Notes under the pieces: generated by a model
The model's input: only the letters and a program-made list of their open reading frames with translations
The model's database searches: none
What the model was told of the DNA's origin: nothing
Assembly (NCBI RefSeq): GCF_009712035.1
Contig: NZ_VILB01000023.1
Coordinates: 1-39,927, forward strand
Length of the DNA stretch: 39,927 nt
Origin: Anabaena sp. UHCC 0187
GTDB taxonomy: Bacteria; Cyanobacteriota; Cyanobacteriia; Cyanobacteriales; Nostocaceae
Reading direction: 5' to 3'
Program-made: the position numbers and the translations under genes
In this document: positions 27,716 through 36,286 of the stretch, one piece after another
Layout of the letters: each line of letters starts with the position of its first letter
Numbering within the stretch: the first letter of the stretch is position 1

Positions 27716-27993
27716 AGAGCTTGTTAGGCTTGCAACACTGTTCCAGTGACCTTAGAACTGTTTAATCACAAGCGACAGAGCGGGGAACTAGTGAAGCAGC
27801 GCGGTCTTGGGGGTTTCCCCCATGAGCGACTGCTGAACCCCGAAGGGGCTACGCATTCCCAGGTGTCGTGACTCAAATAACGGCTACCATGAGACTAAGC
27901 TCAGGGTGGTCTGGTCAGTACAGCTTGTTTGATTACTCTTGCAAGCTCAGTCCCTTTAGGGCTGGGTTACTGACTTTACCTCAGTCGCTTTTT
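27716..27993 (+). ncRNA. Candidate structured RNA ending in a terminator-like hairpin
   Basis: Successive stems can be drawn on the plus strand: CACTG-TTC-CAGTG (27736-27748), a palindromic repeat with TGGGGG/CCCCCA (27808-27822), CCCC-GAA-GGGG (27838-27848), ACCATGAG...CTCAGGGTGGT (27886-27910), AGCTTG/CAAGCT (27922-27947) and CAG-CCC-TTTA-GGG-CTG (27948-27964). The last stem, ACTGA/TCAGT (27969-27985), is followed by CGCTTTTT. It could be a stand-alone small RNA or a leader of the glutaredoxin-murE unit 240 bases downstream. I looked for tmRNA, RNase P RNA and SRP RNA hallmarks and found none. 6S RNA is not excluded. The 5' end is a guess. Confidence 0.4.
27969..27993 (+). terminator. Terminator-like hairpin with T tract
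   Basis: ACTGA (27969-27973) pairs with TCAGT (27981-27985) and is followed by CGCTTTTT. The stem is short but the T tract is in the right place. It would end a transcript from the 27716-27990 region on the plus strand. Confidence 0.45.
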
Positions 27994-28233
27994 GATTTTC
28001 GGGTGTCTATCTAGTCAGACGTTGATAATGTGCTAATTGTTCACTATCTCATGTCCAGATTGATAAATCTGAGACGGTTACAATTTTGGTAACGACTATA
28101 GTAGACAATGGGGGAATAGAGTTGAAAGTCTTTGTGTGTCAGAGTTTTATCATAGCTGAATCTCAATTCTTATCTGACATCTGCTATAAAAATATGAAAA
28201 AAGTCACGGTTCAATTTTATTAAATATCAACCC

Positions 28234-28515
28234 ATGCAATTAATTCTCTACAGCAAACCCGGTTGTCATCTTTGTGAAGGGTTGCAGGAAAAACTAGCAC
28301 AAATCAAAAATCTCAGTTTTGAGTTAGAAATTCGGGATATTACTACCCGTGAAGATTGGTTTGCAGCATATCAATATGAAATTCCTGTACTGCACTTACT
28401 CACTAGCGACGGTGGAGAAAAACCTATACCCCGTCCTTCTCCTCGTTTGAGTGTGGAACGTCTGGAAAAAATATTAGGTGATTATCTCTCCCAATATATA
28501 AAAAATAATGCTTAA
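28234..28515 (+). CDS. Glutaredoxin-like (thioredoxin-fold) protein
   Basis: This 93-residue protein matches the short glutaredoxin-like family (DUF836 type). It has an N-terminal strand QLILYSKPGCHLC with a CHLC redox motif (Cys11-Cys14), then IRDITTREDWFAAYQYEIPVLHLL containing the cis-proline IPV typical of thioredoxin folds. It ends in a helix of the type seen in glutaredoxins. It is probably a cytoplasmic thiol-disulfide protein; the partner is unknown. murE begins 36 bases downstream on the same strand, so they may be co-transcribed. Confidence 0.85.
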   Translation: MQLILYSKPGCHLCEGLQEKLAQIKNLSFELEIRDITTREDWFAAYQYEIPVLHLLTSDGGEKPIPRPSPRLSVERLEKILGDYLSQYIKNNA

Positions 28516-28551
28516 ATAAGCGCAAGACAAGCTTGTGGCGAGGTTCACTAG

Positions 28552-30042
28552 ATGAAATTGCGGGAATTATTAGCGACTGTAGATGGGATTGAGTCTGTAA
28601 ATATACCAGATATTGATATTCAAGGACTTAAAACTAATTCCCATGCCTGTACTGTGGGAGATTTGTTTATAGGAATGCCAGGAACTAGAGTAGATGGGGG
28701 GGAGTTTTGGTCGAGTGCTTTGGCTGCTGGTGCTGTAGCGGCGATTATTTCCTCGGAAGCAATTCAAAAAAATCCGCCTACACCAAATTCTGTGGTCATT
28801 AGTGCTGATAATATGACCACAGCCTGCGCTCAAATAGCCGCCACTTTTTATGGTTTTCCTGGACAAAAACTGAAAATGGTGGGTGTGACGGGGACAAATG
28901 GTAAAACTACCACCACTCACCTGATTGAATATTTCCTAACTCACGCTAATTTACCGACCGCTTTAATCGGCACACTTTACACCCGCTGGCCTGGTTTTGA
29001 AGAAACTGCTGTTAATACTACGCCTTTCGCTGTGGATTTACAGCAGCAATTAGCTAAAGCCATGAATGCTGGTTGTGAAACTGGGGTAATGGAAGTTAGT
29101 TCTCATGCTTTAGATCAAGGTAGGGTGTTGAGTTGCGCTTTTGAAGTGGGAGTATTTACCAATCTCACTCAAGATCATTTGGACTATCACAAAGATATGG
29201 AGGACTATTTTGCAGCGAAAGCGTTGTTATTTAGTCCCAATTATCTCCACGGACGGGCAATTATTAACGCTGATGATGCTTATGGTAAACGGATAATTGC
29301 GTCTTTAAATCAGGAACAGATTTGGAGTTATAGCGTTAACGATCATACTGCTGATTTTTGGATGAGTGATTTAAATTATCAACCTAATGGTGTGAGTGGA
29401 ATTTTACATACTCCCAAAGGAAATGTAGATTTTAGTTCGCCTTTAGTTGGTCAATATAACCTAGAAAATCTTTTAGCTGCGGTGGGGGCTGTTGTCCATT
29501 TGGGGTTAGATTTACAATTGGTGGCAAATGCTATTCCTACCTTTCCCGGTGTTCCTGGACGCATGGAACGGGTGCAAATTAACCCACAGCAAGATATTAG
29601 CGTGATTGTGGATTATGCCCATACTCCTGATAGTTTGGAGAATTTGCTGAAGGCTGCTCGGCCATTTATTCCTGGTAAAATGATTTGTGTATTTGGCTGT
29701 GGAGGTGATCGTGATCGCACTAAACGCCCGAAAATGGGGAAAATAGCGGCGGAACTTGCAGATGTAGCTGTAGTAACATCAGACAATCCTCGCACAGAAA
29801 ACCCAGAAAAGATATTACAGGATGTGCTGGCAGGTATTTCGCATATGGTACAACCAATGGTGATCAGCGATCGCGCTACGGCAATTCGGACTGCTATTTT
29901 GCAAGCTCAACCTGGAGACGGTGTATTATTAGCTGGTAAAGGTCACGAAGATTATCAAATTCTCGGTACTGAAAAAATCCACTTTGACGACAGAGAACAA
30001 GCACGAGAAGCTTTACAGCAAAGAATAAATAGCCAAAATTAG
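28552..30042 (+). CDS. murE: UDP-MurNAc-tripeptide synthetase MurE (meso-diaminopimelate-adding)
   Basis: MurE adds the third amino acid to UDP-MurNAc-L-Ala-D-Glu in the cytoplasm during peptidoglycan synthesis. The 496-residue protein has the ATP-binding motif GTNGKTTTT (114-122), the Mur ligase EVSSHALDQGR region with catalytic residues (181-191), the VDYAHTPDSL stretch (353-362) and the DNPR motif (411-414). DNPR marks specificity for meso-diaminopimelate over lysine, as expected in cyanobacteria. Length is normal. It follows the glutaredoxin-like gene by 36 bases. Confidence 0.97.
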   Translation: MKLRELLATVDGIESVNIPDIDIQGLKTNSHACTVGDLFIGMPGTRVDGGEFWSSALAAGAVAAIISSEAIQKNPPTPNSVVISADNMTTACAQIAATFYGFPGQKLKMVGVTGTNGKTTTTHLIEYFLTHANLPTALIGTLYTRWPGFEETAVNTTPFAVDLQQQLAKAMNAGCETGVMEVSSHALDQGRVLSCAFEVGVFTNLTQDHLDYHKDMEDYFAAKALLFSPNYLHGRAIINADDAYGKRIIASLNQEQIWSYSVNDHTADFWMSDLNYQPNGVSGILHTPKGNVDFSSPLVGQYNLENLLAAVGAVVHLGLDLQLVANAIPTFPGVPGRMERVQINPQQDISVIVDYAHTPDSLENLLKAARPFIPGKMICVFGCGGDRDRTKRPKMGKIAAELADVAVVTSDNPRTENPEKILQDVLAGISHMVQPMVISDRATAIRTAILQAQPGDGVLLAGKGHEDYQILGTEKIHFDDREQAREALQQRINSQN

Positions 30043-30339
30043 AATCATTAATTTTGTCAGGGTGGGACAACCCCACTCTCCCTTCTCCTAAGAGGATGTT
30101 TTAAAAGTTTTTAATGTGTCAACAGACCCCTCTCCAAACCTCTCCCCTACCAGGGGAGAGGCTTTAAAACCCCCATTCCAGCAACAAAAGTTTTTCCGCT
30201 TCCCTCTCCTTGTAGGAGAGGGTTAGGGAGAGGTAGGGAAGGGGGGTTAGGTTTTTGGAGATTATGGGTTTCATATAATACTTTATGGCTAACGCCACGC
30301 TTTGCTATCAAACAACCTCTAACTCCTTCTCCTGACTCC
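30043..30339. repeat. Dispersed palindromic repeats between convergent genes
   Basis: Two strong stems are present: CCTCTCCCCT-ACC-AGGGGAGAGG (30139-30161) and CCCTCTCCT-TGT-AGGAGAGGG (30202-30222). Longer complementary words (CCCCTCTCC...GGAGAGG) link them, as in the pyrimidine-rich dispersed elements common in cyanobacterial intergenic DNA. A GCTAACGCCACGC word (about 30287) is shared with the region near 13640. The stems could end transcription of both murE and the convergent kinase. Confidence 0.75.
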
Positions 30340-33300
30340 TTAAAAAGGAATCCTAACTGTAAATGTTGTTCCCTTCTGTACTTCGCTATCTAATGTAATT
30401 TCACCTTGATGTTGATCAACACATTTTTTGACTATAGCTAAACCCAACCCTGTACCAGAAATACTACCAACGTTAGAAGCTCTATAAAATGATCCAAATA
30501 AATTAATTTGATCTTTTTCAGGAATACCAATACCAGAATCTTTAATTTTAAAGATTATTTGGTCATTTTCGATATTCAATCTGAAATCAACTGAACTATT
30601 TTCAGGAGAATATTTAATAGCATTACTGAGGAGATTTGTGAGAATTTGGCGAATCAGTTTTGGGTCAAACTGCACAATTAAAATATCATTTAATGGTGGC
30701 TCGCTGGTATTCACAGAAAATTCTATTGTATGTTTGCTGCTAGTAGCTTCTATTTCGTTTTTGAGATGACGACAAAAGCCAATTATATCTAGTGATTCTG
30801 GTTTCAATTCCATTTTCTCGGCTTCAGCGCGGTTGATCATGAGAACATCATCCAGAAGTTGGACTATATGCTTAATGGTTTTTTGAACAACCTCTAGGTG
30901 TCCTTGTATTCTTTCTGAATTGAGGCGATCAATAAAATTTTGTAAAATCCCTGTAGATGAGGAAATAATGGCTAAAGGTGTGCGAAACTCATGGGATGCC
31001 ATACTAATGAAGCGCGATCGCATTTGACTGACTTCTTTTTCTTGAATTAAAGATTTTTGTAGTTGCTCAAATAAGTGCGCTTGTTGAATAGCGATCGCTA
31101 ATTGGTTGGCTATTTGTTGCAAAACTTCTGCTTCGGATTCTTCCCAGATGCGTTTTGTACTACAAGCATGAACAACTAAAATACCCCAGAGTTTATTATG
31201 AGGATTATTTACCCAGCGGCCAGTTTCATTATCTGCGATGTCGTGCAATATGGGAGCGACAATTTTCGACTGAATTTGTCCTTCTAAGGAATATTCTACT
31301 AGGCAATCTTTCCAGATATCGTTCATCACATCAGGAACAATCCGGGGTTGACCTTGCCAGTAGCATTCTAAAATGTCCTGTGGCCATGTTTCATCGTCCC
31401 AATGACGATCTTTCAAAGCCACATAACCGCTAGTAACGACTTCTTCGACAATTTTACTTTTACCATCATCAAACAGACGGTAGATAATCACCCGATCAGC
31501 CTGCATTAATTCTTGGACTTTTTGGCTGACAGTAGCGAGAATCTGATTTAAGTCTAAGGTTGAGCGAATTTCTTCGGTGATTTGCTGAATGATTTTTTGC
31601 CGTTGTAGTTGCAGTAAAGTAGCTTGTTCAGCTTGATTTCTAATAATTAGTTCTGATTGTACTTGCTCATATAAATGCGCTTGTTGAATAGCGATCGCTA
31701 ATTGTTCAGCTAATTGTTGGACAAGTTCAACTTCAAAATCTTGCCAATGACGGGGTGCAGAACATTGATGAATACACAACAAACCCCATAAATTTTCTCC
31801 CTGTAGTAATGGCACAATTAAATTAGCGCGAATCTGAAATTGTGCCAAAATATCACGATGACAATCTGTGAGTCCGGCATTGTCAATATCATCTACTACT
31901 TGGATTCTCCCTTGTTGATAGTAGGGAGTATATTGTTCACCAAAGCAGTGGTCATGAATTTTAGTTTCTAGAGCAGATTTAAAACCACCAACTACAGCTT
32001 CTGAAACAAATTCACCATCATGATAATTACTGTCAGGATCGAATTTAAAAATTCCTACCCGATCTACATTGATTAATTGCCGGATTTCTTCAGCAGCGGT
32101 ATTAAAAATAATAACTAAATCCAGGGATTGACGAATGCGTTGGGTAGTCTCGCGCAGTAAATGTTCTCTTTCTACTTGCTGCTTAATTTTTTGTTCTGCT
32201 TGTTTGCGTTCTGTAACATCAATATTCACCCCAATCATCCGTTGTCCTTCCCCTTGGGAATTGCGCTGGACAATAGCGTAAGCTTGGATAATCCGGACTT
32301 TACCATCCGGCAAGACTATTCTAAATTCAGGATCACAGTCTCTTTCACCCCTAATCGCTTGCCATATCCACTCACGGGTATGTACTGCATCCGCTGGATG
32401 TAAGCCCCTTTCCCATGCGTCCACCGTACCTGAAAATTCTGAGGCTTTGACTCCATAGATTTTATACATTATGTTATCCCAAATCAAGCGATCATTGACT
32501 AGATCCCAGTCCCAGATGCCAATTTCCGCAGATTTGACTGCTAATTCTAGACGATTGGAGAGGTTAAACAGTTCGGCTGTCCGTTGTTGGACTCTGGTTT
32601 CTAGTTCTTGGTTAAGTTGATAGAGGGCTGATTCTGCCTGTTGTTTTTGTGTGAGTTCAATTTGTACCTGTTGGTAAGTCTTTGCCTGTTTAATAGCAAT
32701 TGCCACTTGAATTGATAGTTGTTGCACCAGTTGGATTTCCTCAACTTCCCAATGGTGAGGAATATCGCGGTAACTGGTTAACATCAACCCCCAAATTTTA
32801 TTTTCCACAATAATGGGAATCATCAGTTTAGATCGAATATCAAACCCGATCAGCATCTCCTGATGGCATTGAGTCATGGATTCCAAGTGAATGTCATTAA
32901 TTACCCGAATTTTCCCTTGAAGATAAGATTCTAGGTATTCAGGAGTAATACAAGGATCATGGGGTTCGGTATGGAGAACGGAAATTCCACCGGCAAGAAT
33001 AGATTCGGCAATCACTTTACCACTAAAGTCAGGACGGAACTGGTAAATAATTACGCGATCGCATTGCAACAGCGATCTAATTTTTGCAACTGTGGTATTG
33101 AGAATTTCTTCTACATCTAAAGATGAGCGAATTTGATCACTAATTTTAGTAATTAACTGCTCATGCTCTACTTTTTTTCTGAGTGTAATGGTGCGCTCTT
33201 CTACTTGCTGTCCTAGTTCAACATTGCGATTTTCTAATAATTGTATTTTCTCTGTTTCTAGTTGCGATACTTTTTTTTCTAATATTGCTGTTAATTTATA

Positions 33301-34176
33301 TAATTCTAAGGGGTTGATAACTTGTAAAATACTGGTTTGGGTAACAATGCCCAACAATTCCCCTTGCTGTCCTGTTACTGCTAAACGCTGAATCAATCGC
33401 TGTTCCATGATCTGCTGCACAGCCCACAGAGATTCATCAGCATTGACGCAGAAAACAGGGGTACTCATCACATCTGCTGCTGTATAGGTATCAAAATTTA
33501 GGTCTAGAGCCTGAAACTGGACAATATCACGCTCAGTTAAAACGCCAATGGGAATTGTTAAAGATGCCTGTGTTTGCACAATCATCACGGAACTAATGCG
33601 ATTTTCTGCCATTAAGCGAGCGATCGCTAATACGGAAACATCCGCAACCGCACAAATTACCTTGGTCGTCATCACTTCATTTACCAACCGCAATCGTAAC
33701 AAGTCCGTAGGCCGTGATGTTTGCCGCAAACTTTCATGAGTCAGCATTCCCACCAGTTGATTTTGGTCATCAACCACTGGTAGATGGCGAATGTGGTGAT
33801 GTTGAAGCAGATTAATGGCAAAAAACAGGTCATGAAACTGTGACTCGCGCAAGGTGACGACAGGATGATTCATGACATCACCGATGGCTAAATTTGCCAA
33901 ATTTCGTTTCTGTGCGCTGATTCGGACTACATCCCTTTCTGTAAAAATCCCCACAGGTTGATTATTTTCTACCACCAGGACACAACTAGAACGCGCCTCT
34001 ATTTGTAATTTATCCTGTTGATTATCAGTGGTTTCGGCAACTGAACAAACTCGTCTTATCCCACTCATGAGGGTGATCGCTTCTGTAACAGTTGTATCCG
34101 ATTGCACTATTAGCGGGTTACGAACGATAGCTAATTTTAATTCCGCTTCACTAATAGCATTGATAGGTGTTAACAT
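30340..34176 (-). CDS. CBS-GAF-PAS-GAF-GAF histidine kinase with cyanobacteriochrome-like GAF domains
   Basis: This cytoplasmic sensor kinase has 1278 residues. In order: two CBS pairs (about 10-150 and 165-290), a coiled coil (about 295-340), GAF1 (345-495), PAS/PAC (540-660), GAF2 (680-835), GAF3 (870-1037), HisKA with SHEFRTP and phospho-acceptor His1062, and an HATPase domain with NLLSNAIKYS (1181-1190), DSGIGIP (1213-1219) and GTGLGLAIV (1241-1249). The kinase motifs are intact. GAF1 has D-P-C-I (407-410) and C-H (437-438). GAF2 has D-H-C-F (742-745) and C-H (772-773). Both Cys pairs are 28 residues apart, as in DXCF cyanobacteriochromes, so bilin binding and light sensing are likely. 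GAF3 keeps one Cys (958), followed by Leu. CBS pairs usually bind adenine nucleotides. No response regulator lies nearby. Confidence 0.92.
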   Translation of the reverse strand: MLTPINAISEAELKLAIVRNPLIVQSDTTVTEAITLMSGIRRVCSVAETTDNQQDKLQIEARSSCVLVVENNQPVGIFTERDVVRISAQKRNLANLAIGDVMNHPVVTLRESQFHDLFFAINLLQHHHIRHLPVVDDQNQLVGMLTHESLRQTSRPTDLLRLRLVNEVMTTKVICAVADVSVLAIARLMAENRISSVMIVQTQASLTIPIGVLTERDIVQFQALDLNFDTYTAADVMSTPVFCVNADESLWAVQQIMEQRLIQRLAVTGQQGELLGIVTQTSILQVINPLELYKLTAILEKKVSQLETEKIQLLENRNVELGQQVEERTITLRKKVEHEQLITKISDQIRSSLDVEEILNTTVAKIRSLLQCDRVIIYQFRPDFSGKVIAESILAGGISVLHTEPHDPCITPEYLESYLQGKIRVINDIHLESMTQCHQEMLIGFDIRSKLMIPIIVENKIWGLMLTSYRDIPHHWEVEEIQLVQQLSIQVAIAIKQAKTYQQVQIELTQKQQAESALYQLNQELETRVQQRTAELFNLSNRLELAVKSAEIGIWDWDLVNDRLIWDNIMYKIYGVKASEFSGTVDAWERGLHPADAVHTREWIWQAIRGERDCDPEFRIVLPDGKVRIIQAYAIVQRNSQGEGQRMIGVNIDVTERKQAEQKIKQQVEREHLLRETTQRIRQSLDLVIIFNTAAEEIRQLINVDRVGIFKFDPDSNYHDGEFVSEAVVGGFKSALETKIHDHCFGEQYTPYYQQGRIQVVDDIDNAGLTDCHRDILAQFQIRANLIVPLLQGENLWGLLCIHQCSAPRHWQDFEVELVQQLAEQLAIAIQQAHLYEQVQSELIIRNQAEQATLLQLQRQKIIQQITEEIRSTLDLNQILATVSQKVQELMQADRVIIYRLFDDGKSKIVEEVVTSGYVALKDRHWDDETWPQDILECYWQGQPRIVPDVMNDIWKDCLVEYSLEGQIQSKIVAPILHDIADNETGRWVNNPHNKLWGILVVHACSTKRIWEESEAEVLQQIANQLAIAIQQAHLFEQLQKSLIQEKEVSQMRSRFISMASHEFRTPLAIISSSTGILQNFIDRLNSERIQGHLEVVQKTIKHIVQLLDDVLMINRAEAEKMELKPESLDIIGFCRHLKNEIEATSSKHTIEFSVNTSEPPLNDILIVQFDPKLIRQILTNLLSNAIKYSPENSSVDFRLNIENDQIIFKIKDSGIGIPEKDQINLFGSFYRASNVGSISGTGLGLAIVKKCVDQHQGEITLDSEVQKGTTFTVRIPF

Positions 34177-34277
34177 TTAAGTATAATTATTCTATGTAAT
34201 TACTCTTGTGCTTTTATTATATTATAATGCTTTGATAAAGATTACCACAAAATATGGATCACTTGTTACAGATAAAT

Positions 34278-35729
34278 TTAGACTTGGTGACTAACTTCCA
34301 AAGGTAAGAAAATAGTCAATACTTCCCCATTTTGAGGACGTTGACGCACAATCAATTTTCCACCAATTGCTTGAAATAAATGCTTAGTTGCCGCCATATT
34401 TAAACTAATTGCTCCTGTTTCCGGCTGAAACATTAATAATTGACCTAAAGATTTACGAATTGGTGGTGTTGTCGTATAGCCTTTATCTTGACAATCAAAC
34501 TGAGGAGATAATTGCAATTTTAGTTGATCACCAGCAGGAATGACTTGCACTTGAATACTACTACCAGGAGGTAAACTGCGGGTAAAATTCTCTATTAAGC
34601 CGGTGAGTACCCGGTCTAGCATCGCTGGATTACTAACCACTGTGGGCAATTGCTTGGGTAAAACCACATTTAAAGTTAAATTACGGCGATTTGCTGCTTG
34701 TTGCCAACGGGGAATACTTTGCTGTAAAACTTGATCTAAACACATTGGTGTCAGTTGGGAATTAGCAAATTTTGAAGGTTGTGATAAATTTTCTAATTCT
34801 GCTGCTTTAAATAATAACTCCATCCGGTCGATTTGCTCAGTACATTCATGATCAATAACTTCTAAACGACTGATAACATTCACAGGTAAATCCTGGCGTT
34901 TTAATAGTAACCGTGTCATCATCCGAATTGTTGTCAACGGAGTGCGGACTTCATGGGCAAAGGCTTGGAGTAATTCCACATCAGAACGAGATGGAGATTT
35001 TGGCGGTGGAGTTGGTGAATGACAATATGATGCAGTATGTGTAACTGGATTATTTTCTGTAACTGTTAATTCTTGCAGTAATAACTGACTAAATTGAATT
35101 ATAGTGTGATAGTCTGGTGCAACTAAAGGATAGTTTTGCACCTTAATGTCTAAATCAGCAAACAATTCTGGATTAGTTAAAACTACCCTAGCACCTAAAG
35201 ATTGCCAAGCTTTTTGTACTACTTCTGGTTCAAAGGAAAATAAAAACTCTTTTTTACCATTTTGATGTTCTGCCAAAACCAGAACTAATCTAAATTTATC
35301 TGTAAATACTAAACAAAACTGTTCCGAACCCAGAGGATCAGCCGGTAATAAAGGTAAGATAGATTCTTGAAAAGTGGGATGATGGTGATTAATTTCGGCT
35401 ATACTTTCTATATTATTAATATTCTGCGCCATTTCTGATGGCATCATGAATGGCATCAAAGCCAAAGGGTTAAAGGGTCTGGCTGTAAAAGTTACTGTTT
35501 GTAACTGCTGTGTTAGTTTTGGATGACTAAATAAGGGTGCAGGTGCAGCTAATACCAAACCTTGAGTAGTATCAAATGAAGTTGTGGCTAAAGTTTTCAA
35601 CAGCAGGTTTTCCGTAGCTGCTAGACTAACACGCCATTGCTGTTCTGCTTTAGCCGTAGAACACTCAGCGATATGAGATTGACTTCCAGATAAAACTTCC
35701 TTGAGACTTGGTAAAATCCATTCGTACAC
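34278..35729 (-). CDS. Histidine kinase-like protein with degenerate ATP-binding domain
   Basis: This 483-residue protein has an N-terminal region of about 220 residues that I do not recognise (it includes a DICT-like or GAF-like stretch around EQFCLVFTDKFRLVLVLAEH), a proline-rich linker (about 238-248), and a HisKA domain with AFAHEVRTPLTT (256-267, His259). The C-terminal HATPase-like region has only a remnant N box (IENFTRSL, with Asn381), no DxGxG box and no GTGLGL box; the equivalent position reads QPETGAISLNMAA. Autophosphorylation is therefore doubtful, although it might be phosphorylated in trans or act as a scaffold. It lies 101 bases upstream of the CBS/GAF kinase on the same strand. 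The start ATG gives MYEWILPSLK. Confidence 0.82.
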   Translation of the reverse strand: MYEWILPSLKEVLSGSQSHIAECSTAKAEQQWRVSLAATENLLLKTLATTSFDTTQGLVLAAPAPLFSHPKLTQQLQTVTFTARPFNPLALMPFMMPSEMAQNINNIESIAEINHHHPTFQESILPLLPADPLGSEQFCLVFTDKFRLVLVLAEHQNGKKEFLFSFEPEVVQKAWQSLGARVVLTNPELFADLDIKVQNYPLVAPDYHTIIQFSQLLLQELTVTENNPVTHTASYCHSPTPPPKSPSRSDVELLQAFAHEVRTPLTTIRMMTRLLLKRQDLPVNVISRLEVIDHECTEQIDRMELLFKAAELENLSQPSKFANSQLTPMCLDQVLQQSIPRWQQAANRRNLTLNVVLPKQLPTVVSNPAMLDRVLTGLIENFTRSLPPGSSIQVQVIPAGDQLKLQLSPQFDCQDKGYTTTPPIRKSLGQLLMFQPETGAISLNMAATKHLFQAIGGKLIVRQRPQNGEVLTIFLPLEVSHQV

Positions 35730-36286
35730 AGGTTTTCACCCCTTGATTGCTATGAGCAGCTAACGGTGGCTATAGTAGACATTGCACGCTATATCTACGA
35801 GAGTATAGTCATTGGTGTGAAGATAGAAAGTAGTATAACCGAACAATTAAGGTGCAATTTCCTCTCTTGGTCAGATATTTTGCGGAAATAGGAGTCAGCA
35901 CTTCGACAAGACTTTGGCGTGAACTCAGTCGAACGCTCAGTGACCAGTCAGAAGTCAGAAGGAAATTACCCAATTCTCAATTACCAATTACAAATTACCA
36001 ATCCAGGAAAAGATGCGGCTGAGTCTCTATCACAGAGAATATAGAGATAGTAGCTACCTGTGAGAATCAAACCGTCAATAGTCTATGGCTATGAATACAA
36101 CTACATTGGCTATTTTCAACAAAAGTGTTTTAATTTAGTTATTGGAAAGTTGTCATGTTGTCAGTTATCTGGGTGTTTGGTTTATGAATTTTGGGTGTAG
36201 CAATTTAATTCTTTTTCTAAGATTTGCTCCTCGGCATCACTCACAGTAAAATCCATCACTTCAAGTATTCAATTTTGGAAATCAAC
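35730..36286. other. Intergenic region with dispersed repeat
   Basis: These 557 bases between divergent genes have no supportable gene. A dispersed cyanobacterial repeat, CTTCGACAAG...ACTCAGTCGAACGCTCAGTG, lies at about 35899-35942. AATTACCAATTACAAATTACC repeats follow to about 36001. A hairpin TCTCTAT/ATAGAGA lies at 36024-36047. The region should hold promoters for both flanking genes; none can be assigned from sequence alone. Confidence 0.65.

Larger units (their letters stand above)
27475..28233. other. Large gene-free region between lipoprotein and glutaredoxin-like genes
   Basis: These 759 bases hold no convincing protein gene. The left part (27480-27560) has two hairpin-forming words, CTCAGCCAC.../GCTGAG and GCGGTTAAAACCGC, in the leader of the small lipoprotein gene. 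The middle (27716-27993) is the candidate structured RNA listed separately, with a 38-base palindromic dispersed repeat (27796-27833). The right part (28000-28233) is AT-rich leader for the glutaredoxin-like gene, with a small hairpin CAGATT-GATA-AATCTG at 28056-28071. Confidence 0.7.

Noticed and set aside
27716-27993. tmRNA, RNase P RNA or SRP RNA
   Set aside because: Hallmark conserved words of these RNAs (such as the RNase P GAGGAAAGTCC core or the SRP GGAAGCAGC region) are absent.
30340-35729. Complete two-component system
   Set aside because: Both kinases are present without any response regulator in the window, so no cognate pair can be claimed.
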